Assembly: GCA_008375315.1 (NCBI GenBank)
Contig: CP032507.1
Location: 1,302,001-1,366,000 of the forward strand
Length of the DNA: 64,000 bases
Source: Ectothiorhodospiraceae bacterium BW-2
Lineage (GTDB): Bacteria; Pseudomonadota; Gammaproteobacteria; Thiohalomonadales; Thiohalomonadaceae
Reading direction: 5' to 3'
Each line of letters opens with the position of its first letter. The stretch's first letter is position 1. Both the position numbers and the translations under genes were made by a program. Below, in pieces: positions 9,393-19,403 of this stretch. The notes below the pieces were generated by a model. It had not been told where the DNA came from and searched no databases. It saw only the letters and a list, made by a program, of their open reading frames with translations.

Positions 9393-10223
9393 ATGTCTCT
9401 TTCAATTTACACAAATATTGCCTCACTATCGGCACAAAATAGCTTATCCTATTCAAACAACTTGATGCAGACCAGTATGCAGAGACTCTCATCAGGGCTC
9501 CGCATTAACAGTGCTCAAGATGATGCTTCTGGATTAGCCATCTCTCGCAGACTAGATGCTCAAGTTCGTGGCATGAATGTTGCTATGAGAAATGCATCAG
9601 ATGGTATATCAATGGCTCAAACAGCTGAAAATGCGCTTGGTCAAGCCGGAGATATGCTGCAAAGGATGCGCGAGTTAGCTGTACAAGCAGCTAATGGAAC
9701 ACTCAGCACCTCGGATAGAACGAATCTGCAGAGTGAGTATGATCAGTTAAATACTGAAATCGGTCGAGTTATCTCCTCTACCGAGTATAATGGCAAAACT
9801 CTATTAAACGGTTCCGCAGGTTCCGTGAAAATTCAAATCGGTGCTGACAACAGCTCAGGCAACCAAATTACGGTTAACTTTGACGCAATCTCTGGCGTCA
9901 CAGCCTCAGGCGTTGCAAATGCAGGTAGTGTAGGCACAGTATCTACTGCACTCAATGCAATATCGGCAATAGATACAGCGATTGATAATATCACTGCGCA
10001 ACAAGCTACCTATGGTGCAATGCAGAGTCGATTTGACTCGACTATTAACATTCTGCGAGGTTCATCAGAACAGACCGCTGCGGCGTTAGGAAGAATTCAG
10101 GATACTGACTACGCAACCGAGACAGCGAATTTTACCAAAATGCAAATACTTCAACAGGCAGGGATAGCAATGTTGGCGCAGGCGAATCAGACGCCAAATA
10201 ATATACTCTCTCTATTGAGATAG
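9393..10223 (+). CDS. Flagellin (third copy)
   Basis: Filament subunit of 276 residues and the most divergent of the three: SIYTNIASLSAQNSLSYSN at the N-terminus, and SSEQTAAALGRIQDTDYATE with IAMLAQANQTPNNILSLLR at the C-terminus. The frame is open 13 codons upstream (9354), but the ATG at 9393 matches the MSLSIYTN start of flagellins and follows the ribosome site caggagag. The central domain is short. A long hairpin follows the stop, and the next gene converges on it. Confidence 0.96.
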   Translation: MSLSIYTNIASLSAQNSLSYSNNLMQTSMQRLSSGLRINSAQDDASGLAISRRLDAQVRGMNVAMRNASDGISMAQTAENALGQAGDMLQRMRELAVQAANGTLSTSDRTNLQSEYDQLNTEIGRVISSTEYNGKTLLNGSAGSVKIQIGADNSSGNQITVNFDAISGVTASGVANAGSVGTVSTALNAISAIDTAIDNITAQQATYGAMQSRFDSTINILRGSSEQTAAALGRIQDTDYATETANFTKMQILQQAGIAMLAQANQTPNNILSLLR

Positions 10224-10230
10224 CTTCATT

Positions 10231-10260
10231 TTCACAAAGCCCCGAAAGGGGCTTTGTGAA
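10231..10260. terminator. Hairpin between convergent flagellin and Maf genes
   Basis: A perfect 13-bp stem, ttcacaaagcccc (10231-10243) and ggggctttgtgaa (10248-10260), with a GAAA tetraloop. There is no T-run on either side, but its place between convergent stops (10223 and 10272) suggests a bidirectional terminator. Confidence 0.7.
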
Positions 10261-10271
10261 TATAACAGCAA

Positions 10272-12689
10272 CTAACGCAGGTTAGCTATCCACTTATTAT
10301 CTTGATCCAGTAGCATTAATTGATTAATGATCCACTCAACACCCTCTGCTAATCCCAGCTCCTTATATATTAATCCTAACTCATAGTAAGCTGACACATC
10401 TTCCGAATATTGCCGTAGATATTCATTATATACATCGATTGCCCCAACTACATCGCCAGATATTTTAAGCGCTTTTGCGTAAAACTGAGCATACTGCTTG
10501 TCTTGGTTATATATTTTAGACATAAACGCAAGTGCCTCTTGAGTTTTGCCAGCAGCAATATAGTTGTTAAAAATTCTAAGTGGAATATCCTCTTTAGGAA
10601 TTAAGCTTTCGACTTTAAATAGCTCACCATTTGCCTCAAGATATTTTTTTTCTGACTCAAACAATAAGGCCCTGAGCATGTGAGCAACATCATGCAGGAT
10701 ATCCCATTTCTCCATAATACTAACCATAAGTCTTATCCCTTCTCGCTGCCCCTCCTGCATATATCGTCTGGCTCTTTCCATTAAAGCATTAATATTACGC
10801 TGTTGAGTATCAGTTGAAGTTATGTCGTTAACTCTATAGAGACTACTATTTTTTTGCATGATATCATCATCATAAAGAGCCTTTTGCGCAATCAATGCTT
10901 GATATAACATTTGATCTTTTTCATCCAATTTCGTAATAACGATACCGTGCTCAAGTTTCCATGCAAACGCTCTCCACGCCCCAATAGATAGCGAAGACCA
11001 TTGCGAAATCAGCTCTGAAACAGGCTGTTGTTTTTTCTCACTCAAAAGCATCCTGCATCGATCAATTGATTGCCGATAACAGCTCTCTAGTGTCTCATAA
11101 CCTAAACGGTAGGTATTAAATAGCTTCTCTCTCTTCTCTTTATCGTCAAGGGCGGTGTTAATTTCAACTTCACTAATGTTCGGAAACTTAAATAGCTGTG
11201 CAGTTGAGAAGTCGTACTTTGACAAGTCAGAGAGTTTCTCTTTTATCTCTTCACAACTTAAATCAGTTGGCTCATGCTCTGTAAACAATTGCTTAACGCT
11301 CTCCATTAGCATTAATTTATCTTCCATGTAGCCGATCAAAATGGTTAACATTTCTAGCTCAAACTTACTCCAATTATCCCGTTTTATATTAGCCAACTTC
11401 TCTAAAGAAGATTTTGGCGTATGAATTTTTATTTTTTCAATGGAAGAAAATTTTACCGATCTCAATTTAACAGCATGCTTAGATATGTTATAAAATTTAA
11501 TATTTTTTTTGTTATGCAAGGCAACTCTCTCAACATGTTTCGCTGAGAGCAAATAGGCCCTTTCGGTTTGAACCATCTCCCCGGAGTTAGCCATAACGAC
11601 TCTATCAGCATCTCTCAGCAAAGAGTTCATACCATCCTCAATATTACCACTCTTCGCATGTGTAAAGCCGTCAGGTGAAAAGGCAAAATCAGCCCCCGCT
11701 AAGATAATAGTCCGACACCCCAAGTAAATTGCCGCATTAATTGTGGTATTAGTCACTGTTGTACCAGTAGAATCCAAATTTCCAGGCGCTCGCAACTGTT
11801 CATGATCACTAAATCCTGGACCAATAAAATAGTGTTTCCCCCCCCAACCAGAGAGCAGACGATAATCAGCATACTGAGTATGCAAAAAGATAGAGTCCCG
11901 AGCAAAGTAAAGCATATTAAAAGAGACATTATAACTTACATCGTAGGGATCAACCGATACAAAAAAGTCAGGAAAAATAGCGTTATCCTGGAGAATTTTG
12001 GCAATTCTAGATACCGCAAAAACAATCACCCGTTCACGATTAGCTTTTACCCAATCAAGAATAGATGACAAAGATGGCCCTCCTGCCAAAATAATAGCAG
12101 TCGCGCCCACAAAATTATCTTTTAACCTTGATATTGGATGTAAATTATGACAAGCGTTAACCAATATCATCTCTGTATGACGAGTCGAATTGACAGTAAT
12201 ATTAATAACAAAAGTCAATTCATTTATCGTTTGCAAGCAGCTCTCATACATACTGACATATAAACTTTGGCCATCGATCAATGCCAACGATTTTATATGC
12301 TTAACCCTATTGCAAGAGAGGTAATATTTATACTTAGACTCAGAGTTAACAAAATTTAGGTAACTATTTTCTGATGTAACAATCACCTGATCGTCATCAC
12401 GATTATAGCTAGACAACTTCTCGACCAATCGCTCAAGTACAATAGGTGGCTCAATAAAAAGATAGACACTATCTTGCGGAATCCCATGCGCAAATAGATA
12501 ATCAACTAGCAAACCGCTATCGGTACCATAAACAAAATAAAAAGTTCTCTCTTGAAAAAAATCTTTATATAGCTCATCATAAATTGTTTTTGAATCCTTC
12601 TTATCAAATGATAAGTTATTTACCGATCTAAGATATAACTCACCAAATTTATTTTGAACATAACCCTCATTTAATATGGATGCCACCAA
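10272..12689 (-). CDS. Maf/DUF115 motility-associated glycosyltransferase with C-terminal repeats
   Basis: Maf-type proteins transfer nonulosonic acids or related sugars onto flagellin in the cytoplasm before export. The DUF115 core starts near residue 195 with ATAIILAGGPSLSS and contains FPDFFVSVDPYD and CRTIILAGADFAFSPDGFTHAKSG, hallmark segments of the family. After about residue 640 the protein has TPR-like helical repeats (AGKTQEALAFMSKIYNQDKQYAQFY; AIDVYNEYLRQYSEDVSAYYELGLIY), which could bind flagellin or partners. At 805 residues it is at the long end. The start codon appears to be TTG with gaggtag upstream; an adjacent GTG is possible. It is the last gene of the minus-strand run, next to the flagellins. 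Confidence 0.9.
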   Translation of the reverse strand: MVASILNEGYVQNKFGELYLRSVNNLSFDKKDSKTIYDELYKDFFQERTFYFVYGTDSGLLVDYLFAHGIPQDSVYLFIEPPIVLERLVEKLSSYNRDDDQVIVTSENSYLNFVNSESKYKYYLSCNRVKHIKSLALIDGQSLYVSMYESCLQTINELTFVINITVNSTRHTEMILVNACHNLHPISRLKDNFVGATAIILAGGPSLSSILDWVKANRERVIVFAVSRIAKILQDNAIFPDFFVSVDPYDVSYNVSFNMLYFARDSIFLHTQYADYRLLSGWGGKHYFIGPGFSDHEQLRAPGNLDSTGTTVTNTTINAAIYLGCRTIILAGADFAFSPDGFTHAKSGNIEDGMNSLLRDADRVVMANSGEMVQTERAYLLSAKHVERVALHNKKNIKFYNISKHAVKLRSVKFSSIEKIKIHTPKSSLEKLANIKRDNWSKFELEMLTILIGYMEDKLMLMESVKQLFTEHEPTDLSCEEIKEKLSDLSKYDFSTAQLFKFPNISEVEINTALDDKEKREKLFNTYRLGYETLESCYRQSIDRCRMLLSEKKQQPVSELISQWSSLSIGAWRAFAWKLEHGIVITKLDEKDQMLYQALIAQKALYDDDIMQKNSSLYRVNDITSTDTQQRNINALMERARRYMQEGQREGIRLMVSIMEKWDILHDVAHMLRALLFESEKKYLEANGELFKVESLIPKEDIPLRIFNNYIAAGKTQEALAFMSKIYNQDKQYAQFYAKALKISGDVVGAIDVYNEYLRQYSEDVSAYYELGLIYKELGLAEGVEWIINQLMLLDQDNKWIANLR

Positions 12690-12734
12690 TGTATGCCTAC
12701 CTCACTATCTAAATAAAAAATCGAAACACGAAAT

Positions 12735-14255
12735 TTAGCTCAATAGAGTCTTCAGATATTTTATCAAGTCTGACATCTCTATTGGATGACTATTACAGAC
12801 CCGTTTAATCTTTAGCGCACCCGCCGCATTTCCTAACAACCCAACAACATTTAAGTCAACTCCACAGGACAATAGAATAGAGGTAATCGACAACACAGCA
12901 TCACCGGCGCCGATACGATCAACAACCTGAGTTGATAGCGCAGGGACTACAACACTCTGCTGTTTAACCCTATCTACATAGGTAGCGCCTCGTTCTCCCT
13001 GAGTGATAGCGATATATCGAACCCCTAATTTCTCACCAATATTTTCCGCCACCTCCTCGATAGGATCATGACGATTATGCGCTGCAAGCCTTATCTCTGG
13101 CTCATTTAAGGAGATAAAATTAGCCTTCGGGTAGCGAGTAATCACATGAAAGCCGCGATTACCGCTATTAATTTGAGTGTTAACGGCAAGGAATCTACTC
13201 TTATCAACTAATCGCTCCACCATCTTTCGAGAGATAAAGCCGTTGCCAAAATCAGAGACAACCACACAATCATACTGATTAAGATATTTATCTAACCACC
13301 CATTAATTTGTTGCTCTGTCTCCTCATTCAAATACTCCAAACCATTATAGTAAACCTCAAACAATTTCGACATATCACCATTAACAAATCTAGCTTTGGT
13401 CAATGTGGGTTTACTATCCAAATAGTAAAAATGGGGCGTAACATTCGATTTAAGATTAGCTCGAATAAAGTTCTCATCATCAAACCAATCACCAATGACG
13501 GTCAGCAACTCCACCTGTTGACAAAAACCGGCAATATGATTTGCAACTGCTAATGAGCCCCCAGCAAATCTTTCAGTATGTTTGTGTTGAACGACCAATG
13601 TATGCGATTTACCACTTTGACCTAAATCATTTGTATAGTGGTACTCATCAATAATTGCCTCACCAACAACTAAAACTTTTAAATTTTTAAGCCTATCAAG
13701 TTCAGAGGCCACCAAGCTTGGTGTATAGTACTTCTTAATTTCATCCAGATAGAGACGAACCTCGGCTGAAAAGATATCGAAATGGTTATTAAGCAACTGA
13801 GTAGAGCTAAAAGTTACCTCATCAGTCAATAATATCTCGCCACCATAACTCTGCAACACTTCCCGTTCAGCACTAATATAACCGGCAACATCAATCGACT
13901 CATCTTTAAACTCACTTCCTTTAGCATAAATATCCGGTTTTAGCTGATATAATAGCTCGACCGCTGTTTTAGCACGAATAATCGCCACAAAATCGACACA
14001 CTGCAATGCTGCAAGATTTCCTGCTCGCAACTTCTCATTAAAAACAGGCCGTCCTGGCCCTTTCGTCACGAACTCATCTGCTGTTAAGGTAGCTATCAAA
14101 ATATCCGCTGCCCTTTTCGCTGCCTGTAGGTGACGAATATGGCCAGTATGCAGTAGATCAAAGGTACCGTGACAGAGCACCACCTTCTGCTGCCTATCTA
14201 CTGCCTCTTTTCTAAGAGCAATTAGCTCTTCTACACTTTTTATCTTCTCTAACAT
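12735..14255 (-). CDS. HldE-like fusion in reversed order: nucleotidyltransferase then PfkB kinase
   Basis: The N-terminal domain (residues about 20-160) is a cytidylyltransferase-like nucleotidyltransferase with CHGTFDLLHTGHIRHL (HxGH at 36-39). The C-terminal domain (about 190-506) is a ribokinase-type sugar kinase with GGSLAVANHIA and the catalytic GAGD motif at 449-452. E. coli HldE, which phosphorylates heptose 7-phosphate and then adenylylates heptose 1-phosphate, has these domains in the opposite order. Together with the neighbouring GmhA-like isomerase (7-base overlap) this predicts activation of a heptose-like sugar 1-phosphate. The sugar and nucleotide cannot be read from the sequence. 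Confidence 0.85.
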   Translation of the reverse strand: MLEKIKSVEELIALRKEAVDRQQKVVLCHGTFDLLHTGHIRHLQAAKRAADILIATLTADEFVTKGPGRPVFNEKLRAGNLAALQCVDFVAIIRAKTAVELLYQLKPDIYAKGSEFKDESIDVAGYISAEREVLQSYGGEILLTDEVTFSSTQLLNNHFDIFSAEVRLYLDEIKKYYTPSLVASELDRLKNLKVLVVGEAIIDEYHYTNDLGQSGKSHTLVVQHKHTERFAGGSLAVANHIAGFCQQVELLTVIGDWFDDENFIRANLKSNVTPHFYYLDSKPTLTKARFVNGDMSKLFEVYYNGLEYLNEETEQQINGWLDKYLNQYDCVVVSDFGNGFISRKMVERLVDKSRFLAVNTQINSGNRGFHVITRYPKANFISLNEPEIRLAAHNRHDPIEEVAENIGEKLGVRYIAITQGERGATYVDRVKQQSVVVPALSTQVVDRIGAGDAVLSITSILLSCGVDLNVVGLLGNAAGALKIKRVCNSHPIEMSDLIKYLKTLLS

Positions 14256-14869
14256 TGGCTTAAACAGTCTGCAATGTGGTGCAACATAAACAAGTGACCA
14301 ATCTCAACTTCCCCATAATAGCAACTAGGAAGCCAGTAATTAATATCACCCAACTTTTTTAAAGAGTTATCTATCTCAAAACCACTTAGAGTTAAACAAA
14401 ACCCCTTTTGCTCTATGGCAACAGCCACTGCATTCAATATATTAGCTGACTCTCCTGAGCTACTGATAGCAATCAACATATCACCAGAACTAAATTGGGT
14501 CTGTAACTGACGCGAATAACCCTGTTCATATCCGTAGTCGTTACTGTAACAGGTCAAAAGTGCCGGCTCATGAATCGTTGACGCAATTAAGCCACCGGTA
14601 TTACAAAAATCGTTGACAATGTGGCCTGCAACCGCAGCACTGCCACCATTACCGATGACAAACAGCCGCCGCCTCTCTGATCGTAGGTTAATTAGCTGCT
14701 GTAATAGAGTCGTAATAGCCGTCTCCAGCTCTATCTGCCCTCCATCAGCGTTAGTAAATTTAGCCTGTTGTAGCCGTTGAAAAAAATTTTCATTCCGCTC
14801 GGTAAATAACATCCGAGCAGAGTGCTTATCGATCTGATTAGATAAAGTTGACATGTGGTGGAGTATCAT
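14249..14869 (-). CDS. SIS-domain phosphosugar isomerase, GmhA-like
   Basis: A 206-residue protein with a sugar isomerase (SIS) fold: VIGNGGSAAVAGHIVNDF (substrate-binding loop and GmhA-like signature), GDMLIAISSSGESANILNAV (phosphate-binding SSSGES) and a C-terminal helix EIGHLFMLHHIADCL with the Glu and His pattern of GmhA. GmhA converts sedoheptulose 7-phosphate to heptose 7-phosphate. It lies directly upstream of, and overlaps, the HldE-like fusion, as expected for consecutive steps. Its first codons overlap the previous gene; an ATG at 14854 is an alternative start. Confidence 0.85.
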   Translation of the reverse strand: MILHHMSTLSNQIDKHSARMLFTERNENFFQRLQQAKFTNADGGQIELETAITTLLQQLINLRSERRRLFVIGNGGSAAVAGHIVNDFCNTGGLIASTIHEPALLTCYSNDYGYEQGYSRQLQTQFSSGDMLIAISSSGESANILNAVAVAIEQKGFCLTLSGFEIDNSLKKLGDINYWLPSCYYGEVEIGHLFMLHHIADCLSQC

Positions 14870-15938
14870 CCTTCAAAGCATAGAGGTAACGATTCACCTC
14901 ATCCATGCGACAATTTTTGCGACAGTGATGAATATCAAGATATTTAGAGATGTAACGCCAACTCTGCTGACGACGCTCCCCTTCCCAAATTTCACTGAAG
15001 CACTGTTCATTAATATTACCGTAACAGAACTGCTCATTCTGAAGATAGGCGCTACAACCATAGAGATCGCCATTAGCCATAATATAGCCCCAAAAGAAAG
15101 GAGTAGAATAACACTTTAGGTAACGCTGCCCCTCATCCTGTAGAGATTTTTTCATAGTTCGCTGTCGAAATACCACAGAAAAGTTGTCTCGATTTTCAGC
15201 GTGAAGCGCCTCCTCTAACTCAAACATCTGTGAATAATCGACCGATTCATACTCATGAGTCAGACTAAAACCGTGCTGTGAATAGGGCTTAACCACAAGG
15301 TAATCGAGACCTAACTCATCACGACAGAGTCGAGCTAGTGTCACCATCTCATCACGGTTTTCGGGCAGTAACAGCGATTGAGCTCCAAGCGTACAAGCGG
15401 ATCCCTGCTGATTACGCTCATTAACTAGACGCTTAAGATTCTGCTTAACAGTCTCAAAATCTCTCTCTTTTGTCTGATGAATAGCAGCATAACTAGCCGC
15501 TGTTCCAGCGTTCATAGAGACTTTTATCCATGAAGTTAGTTTCAAACCTCGCTCTAAAAAATCATCTCGAATCACCGTACCATTAGTCGTAAAAGCATTA
15601 TCTATTCCGCTTCGGGCAGCCGCTTCAACTATTGATGTTATCTGTTTATGCAACATCGGTTCGCCTTCACCGGCATACATAACACTCTTCACCCCTTTCT
15701 CACCCATCTCTTGCAATCGGTCAGCCAATAGCTTTTCATCCAGACGCACCGTTTGGTAGCCAATATAGTCAACTGCACAAAATTTGCAGCGGTGATTACA
15801 GGCACCAATCGGGGAAATTTCCATATAGAGTGGATAGATCAACTTAAGCTGTTCCCAATCCTCTCTACCATCTAGCCATTGAGCCACTCGTTGGGGGTGA
15901 TAGCTTAATTTATGGCTATCAATCTTAAATTTATCCAT
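14838..15938 (-). CDS. Radical SAM/SPASM protein (1 of 4)
   Basis: A radical SAM enzyme with the cluster motif CNHRCKFC (C47, C51, C54) after the strand LYMEISPIGA, a glycine-rich SAM motif (YAGEGEPML) and a C-terminal SPASM-like region with cysteines in GDLYGCSAYL and ...HHCRKNCRMDEV. SPASM enzymes carry auxiliary Fe-S clusters and modify peptides, proteins or small molecules. Here the setting among sugar genes points to a sugar or glycan substrate (inference). The frame extends to a TTG at 15947; the ATG at 15938, overlapping the upstream stop, is preferred. It overlaps the GmhA-like gene downstream. Confidence 0.88.
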   Translation of the reverse strand: MDKFKIDSHKLSYHPQRVAQWLDGREDWEQLKLIYPLYMEISPIGACNHRCKFCAVDYIGYQTVRLDEKLLADRLQEMGEKGVKSVMYAGEGEPMLHKQITSIVEAAARSGIDNAFTTNGTVIRDDFLERGLKLTSWIKVSMNAGTAASYAAIHQTKERDFETVKQNLKRLVNERNQQGSACTLGAQSLLLPENRDEMVTLARLCRDELGLDYLVVKPYSQHGFSLTHEYESVDYSQMFELEEALHAENRDNFSVVFRQRTMKKSLQDEGQRYLKCYSTPFFWGYIMANGDLYGCSAYLQNEQFCYGNINEQCFSEIWEGERRQQSWRYISKYLDIHHCRKNCRMDEVNRYLYALKDDTPPHVNFI

Positions 15939-17265
15939 CATTATCAATTAGCTCGCACATGGCTTCAAATGCATCAAAAATTTTATTACAGTCACGACTT
16001 CCACCCCAAACTGAAAATTGAAAAGGAGTTCTATCTGGATACTGACCACCTATCTCATGACCTAATCCTTCGAAGTATATAGAAGAACCCGCATAATCAT
16101 CTTCAGAAACATAGATAAAATTCAAATACTTAACATTAGGATTAAATGAAGAAAGAATAGCAGGTCCTGTATTAACCGCCATATTAAAATAAACGCATTC
16201 ATAAAATGCCATTCTAATCATAATATTCCATGCAGCCACATGAAAAACATAGTAATCACCAAGATCATCCATATTAAAATCAGCATAAGTGTCTTTTACA
16301 AAGACAGGAATAAGTCCTCTAGACTTTACTCTATTAGCAAAACATTTCCACGCAGAAATATCACTATTTCTATCTTTTTCCAGAGTATACTCTCGCATAG
16401 TAATTGAAACAACTTTATTTAAATCAATAGCTCTAGCATTACACCATTGCTTCACAAATGAAATTGCAGTTTTTCCACTCTTAAGAGGTAGCCCATAACT
16501 AGAACCGTTATATCTTGTATCTGTTACACGATAAGAGCTATCAAGTTCCATAGGGTTATCAACTGAGTAATTTTCAGGAAATACTCTTCCAGAATAGTGT
16601 TCAGCCAATATACGAGCTTCATCTCGCAAACTACATATTGATATTCCTTGATTGGAAGGAACAAGCGTCACTGAAGGAACAATAACATTGTATAAAAACC
16701 ATTGATTATCTGATTCAATTAAAGCATTCTTGTTATTTCTTAAAATGCTCTCTCTAGAAAAGTCAAAAACCGAGTCGGGACTCTTTGGAACAATAACTGT
16801 ATGCAACCATTTTAACTCTCGTTTTCGGCGTTCAGCTTCAGCATGAACTAGTGCATTAACAAATTCGAAAGTAAGTGTATTAACATTGAGATCATAAAAA
16901 AAACACAAAATGTCTTTGTGATTATCATCATTAGCTTTTGGTTCAAAAACGAAATTACACTCAATCCAGCTTAGATTACTAAATCCATTTTTTTTCAATG
17001 TATCCATAATTTTTTTACGAATCATATTTTTTTCAATAACAATGATAACATTGTTACTCTTATTCTCGGGCTTCACCTGATCAACCCTATAAATATTCCC
17101 CCCTGACTCAAAGTTTGATTTAAATGAATCAATAAATCCCAAAAAGCTCAACTCAGGATATAACTCAATTAGCTTTAACGCAAATTTTTCTGCAGAATTT
17201 CCTGCTGGAGAAATATAAAATGGCTCTCCCTTATGAATATCAATCGCTGTTCTTAACAAACCCAT
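15931..17265 (-). CDS. Unknown protein with N-terminal nucleotide-binding-like domain
   Basis: A 444-residue protein that I do not recognise as a named family. Residues about 15-110 look like a Rossmann-type sensor domain (FYISPAGNSAEKFALKLIE, FLGFIDSF, then NVIIVIEKNMIRKKIMDTL), similar in layout to the C-terminal domain of the radical SAM protein at 29124-30992. The C-terminal part has VVSITMREYTLEKDRNSD, SRGLIPVFVKDTYADF and MAVNTGPAILSSF, which recall uncharacterised glycosyltransferase-like proteins of surface-glycan clusters. No signal peptide or membrane segment is seen. It is AT-rich compared with the flanks. The start has a good site (ttggagat). Confidence 0.6.
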   Translation of the reverse strand: MGLLRTAIDIHKGEPFYISPAGNSAEKFALKLIELYPELSFLGFIDSFKSNFESGGNIYRVDQVKPENKSNNVIIVIEKNMIRKKIMDTLKKNGFSNLSWIECNFVFEPKANDDNHKDILCFFYDLNVNTLTFEFVNALVHAEAERRKRELKWLHTVIVPKSPDSVFDFSRESILRNNKNALIESDNQWFLYNVIVPSVTLVPSNQGISICSLRDEARILAEHYSGRVFPENYSVDNPMELDSSYRVTDTRYNGSSYGLPLKSGKTAISFVKQWCNARAIDLNKVVSITMREYTLEKDRNSDISAWKCFANRVKSRGLIPVFVKDTYADFNMDDLGDYYVFHVAAWNIMIRMAFYECVYFNMAVNTGPAILSSFNPNVKYLNFIYVSEDDYAGSSIYFEGLGHEIGGQYPDRTPFQFSVWGGSRDCNKIFDAFEAMCELIDNDG

Positions 17266-17285
17266 CCATTAATCTCCAATAATAT

Positions 17286-19334
17286 TTACTTAACCAAAAA
17301 AACTTTTCGCCAAAGTCTTGAGGGTGGAGGGCTGTTTTCATAGAAAATTATGTTACGTATATTTAATATTTCTTTATTATATTTTGAATTTAACTTACTT
17401 ATAAAATCAGATTGTTCATTAGTATGTCGAAACTCTATTAATACAGCTTTTTCTACCCGATAAATCTCATCGAATGGGTTTTCCTTAAAATCAACAGCAG
17501 ACAATTGATCAAATCGAAAAGAGAACTTCTCTCGTGGACAATAATTTGAATTTAATAGATGAGACTTGCGACAATAACTAAAACGAATCGCCTCAACTAT
17601 ATACTGTTCCATATCTTCAGTCAGACACCCTTTTCCGCTAAAATAGCTAATTGCAGCTTTCTGTGCCAACTTATGAATTGAATCGGTACACTTGACTATG
17701 CCTACCGCTTTTGCTGTTGCCAAACTATTTCGTACATCACGATCTGGTTGCAAAGAAAAAATACTTACATCATTAACCACCTCCTCAAGGTCAGATATCT
17801 CCCAGCAATATTCCTCTTCAATACCTGCCGCGATTCCATGATAGATCTCTTGAAGATCTTCAGCAGACTCATTCCAATGTTGATGGCATGAGACAATAAA
17901 ATCAAATACAGAGAACCCCATATGCTTAAACAATGAAGTAATTTCACGAAAATAACCTTGTTCATAAAATAGGCCAACAGACAAATGAAATTGCTTGCAG
18001 TAAATATACTCTTCATAGCTTAAAGTATTCGATGCGACAACAACTTCGTTATACTCTGCACAGGGGAAGCTTTCATCACCAAAACGATACACGCCATAAG
18101 AAGTTGGAGGAATACGATATTTAGTTCTCAATCCATATTTTTCCCGATCCGCATTAGATTCCATCTCTGAACCAGGAAAAAGCACTAAATTGTAGAGCAA
18201 AATTTGTTCGATTGATGCATCCACAGCCATTTTTATTGAGCCCAAGTGTCGTTCAACTGAATCCTCTGGCAGACCTAATATAATCTCAGTAAAAGAGCTA
18301 TCTCCTGAATCTTCAACCTGCTTACCCGCCTCCATTAACGCATCTGTCGATATATTGGAGCGCTTAATTGCTGAGAGTACAACAGGATCGGATGACTGAA
18401 TCGAAGCCCCTAACGAAACAGCTCCTCCCAGTATTGCCGAAGTTTTAAGTACTCTCTCTTTCATGTTTTTACCTGTAGCGACACTGACTTTCTCCGGCCA
18501 GCCAAATTCATGTTGCACTTGGGCTATCTCTTCAGCCAATGCGATATCATCTTTATACATACCAAAGTTGGCATCAGCCAAATAGAGTGTTGGTTTCCCT
18601 TGGAGTCGTTGTGCCACATATTTCATCTCATTCATAAATCGCATAATCGACATCTTACCTAATTTTGTGTAGTACCGATTCCCTTCTAAACAAAATGTAC
18701 AAGTAAACGGACAGCCTCGCTTAAACTGCATAACCGGTTGCAGTGTGGGATCAGCTATAAATTTATCTAATAGTCCTGTTAAATATGGAGAGGGCAACTC
18801 ATCAAGATTCTTTATTTTTAATGGAGGTTCACCAGCAATTAACCTGCCATCATGCAAGTAGTGAACACCATTAATAGACTCTTCACTAGCTCGCAATAAT
18901 GAAACATCATAATCAAAACGTTCAAGAGCTAAGAGCAGCTTAACAAAGCTAATTTCACCCTCGCGGTAGATATAAAAATCAATCCCCGGATTTTCTGCTA
19001 AAAAATTTTTTTGGCGCTCAGTATCATCTGGATAGTTAACCCCTCCAACAATAATAACTGTTTTAGGTGAGTGCTTCTTTATCCTTTTAATTATCTGATA
19101 GGTTAATTGAGCATTCCAAAGGAAATAGCTTAACGCAACAACATCAGCAGGCTGAGTAAAAAAGGCATCTGAAAGTTCTTCAACAGCACGATACAACTCG
19201 ACTGAGATAGCATCATTTAATTCCTGTTTAGCATAAGCCGCACAATAGGCAACACCAAGAGGGTAAACTCTTTGATTAGTATTTACATGGCTTAAGTTAG
19301 CTAAAAGAATGCGTCGACTCTTTTCATTAATCAT
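17286..19334 (-). CDS. B12-binding-type radical SAM protein (1 of 4)
   Basis: A 682-residue protein. The N-terminal region (about 1-170) has the cobalamin-binding-like alpha/beta layout (PLGVAYCAAYAKQ, then SPKTVIIVGGVNYPDD) but no visible DxHxxG motif, so the cobalamin ligand may be absent or B12 may bind base-off without His. The radical SAM core starts at FKRGCPFTCTFC (C208, C212, C215) and includes VSLGASIQSSDPVVLSAIKRS and the ILGLPED segment. The roughly 250-residue C-terminal tail is unassigned. Enzymes of this class methylate or rearrange unactivated carbons. Context suggests a sugar substrate. Confidence 0.87.
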   Translation of the reverse strand: MINEKSRRILLANLSHVNTNQRVYPLGVAYCAAYAKQELNDAISVELYRAVEELSDAFFTQPADVVALSYFLWNAQLTYQIIKRIKKHSPKTVIIVGGVNYPDDTERQKNFLAENPGIDFYIYREGEISFVKLLLALERFDYDVSLLRASEESINGVHYLHDGRLIAGEPPLKIKNLDELPSPYLTGLLDKFIADPTLQPVMQFKRGCPFTCTFCLEGNRYYTKLGKMSIMRFMNEMKYVAQRLQGKPTLYLADANFGMYKDDIALAEEIAQVQHEFGWPEKVSVATGKNMKERVLKTSAILGGAVSLGASIQSSDPVVLSAIKRSNISTDALMEAGKQVEDSGDSSFTEIILGLPEDSVERHLGSIKMAVDASIEQILLYNLVLFPGSEMESNADREKYGLRTKYRIPPTSYGVYRFGDESFPCAEYNEVVVASNTLSYEEYIYCKQFHLSVGLFYEQGYFREITSLFKHMGFSVFDFIVSCHQHWNESAEDLQEIYHGIAAGIEEEYCWEISDLEEVVNDVSIFSLQPDRDVRNSLATAKAVGIVKCTDSIHKLAQKAAISYFSGKGCLTEDMEQYIVEAIRFSYCRKSHLLNSNYCPREKFSFRFDQLSAVDFKENPFDEIYRVEKAVLIEFRHTNEQSDFISKLNSKYNKEILNIRNIIFYENSPPPSRLWRKVFLVK

Positions 19335-19403
19335 AAATTTCTCATGTGCTCTATAATTTATGTATGTATTGTTAACCCAACAATCATATCTATACTTCAG
19401 GGG

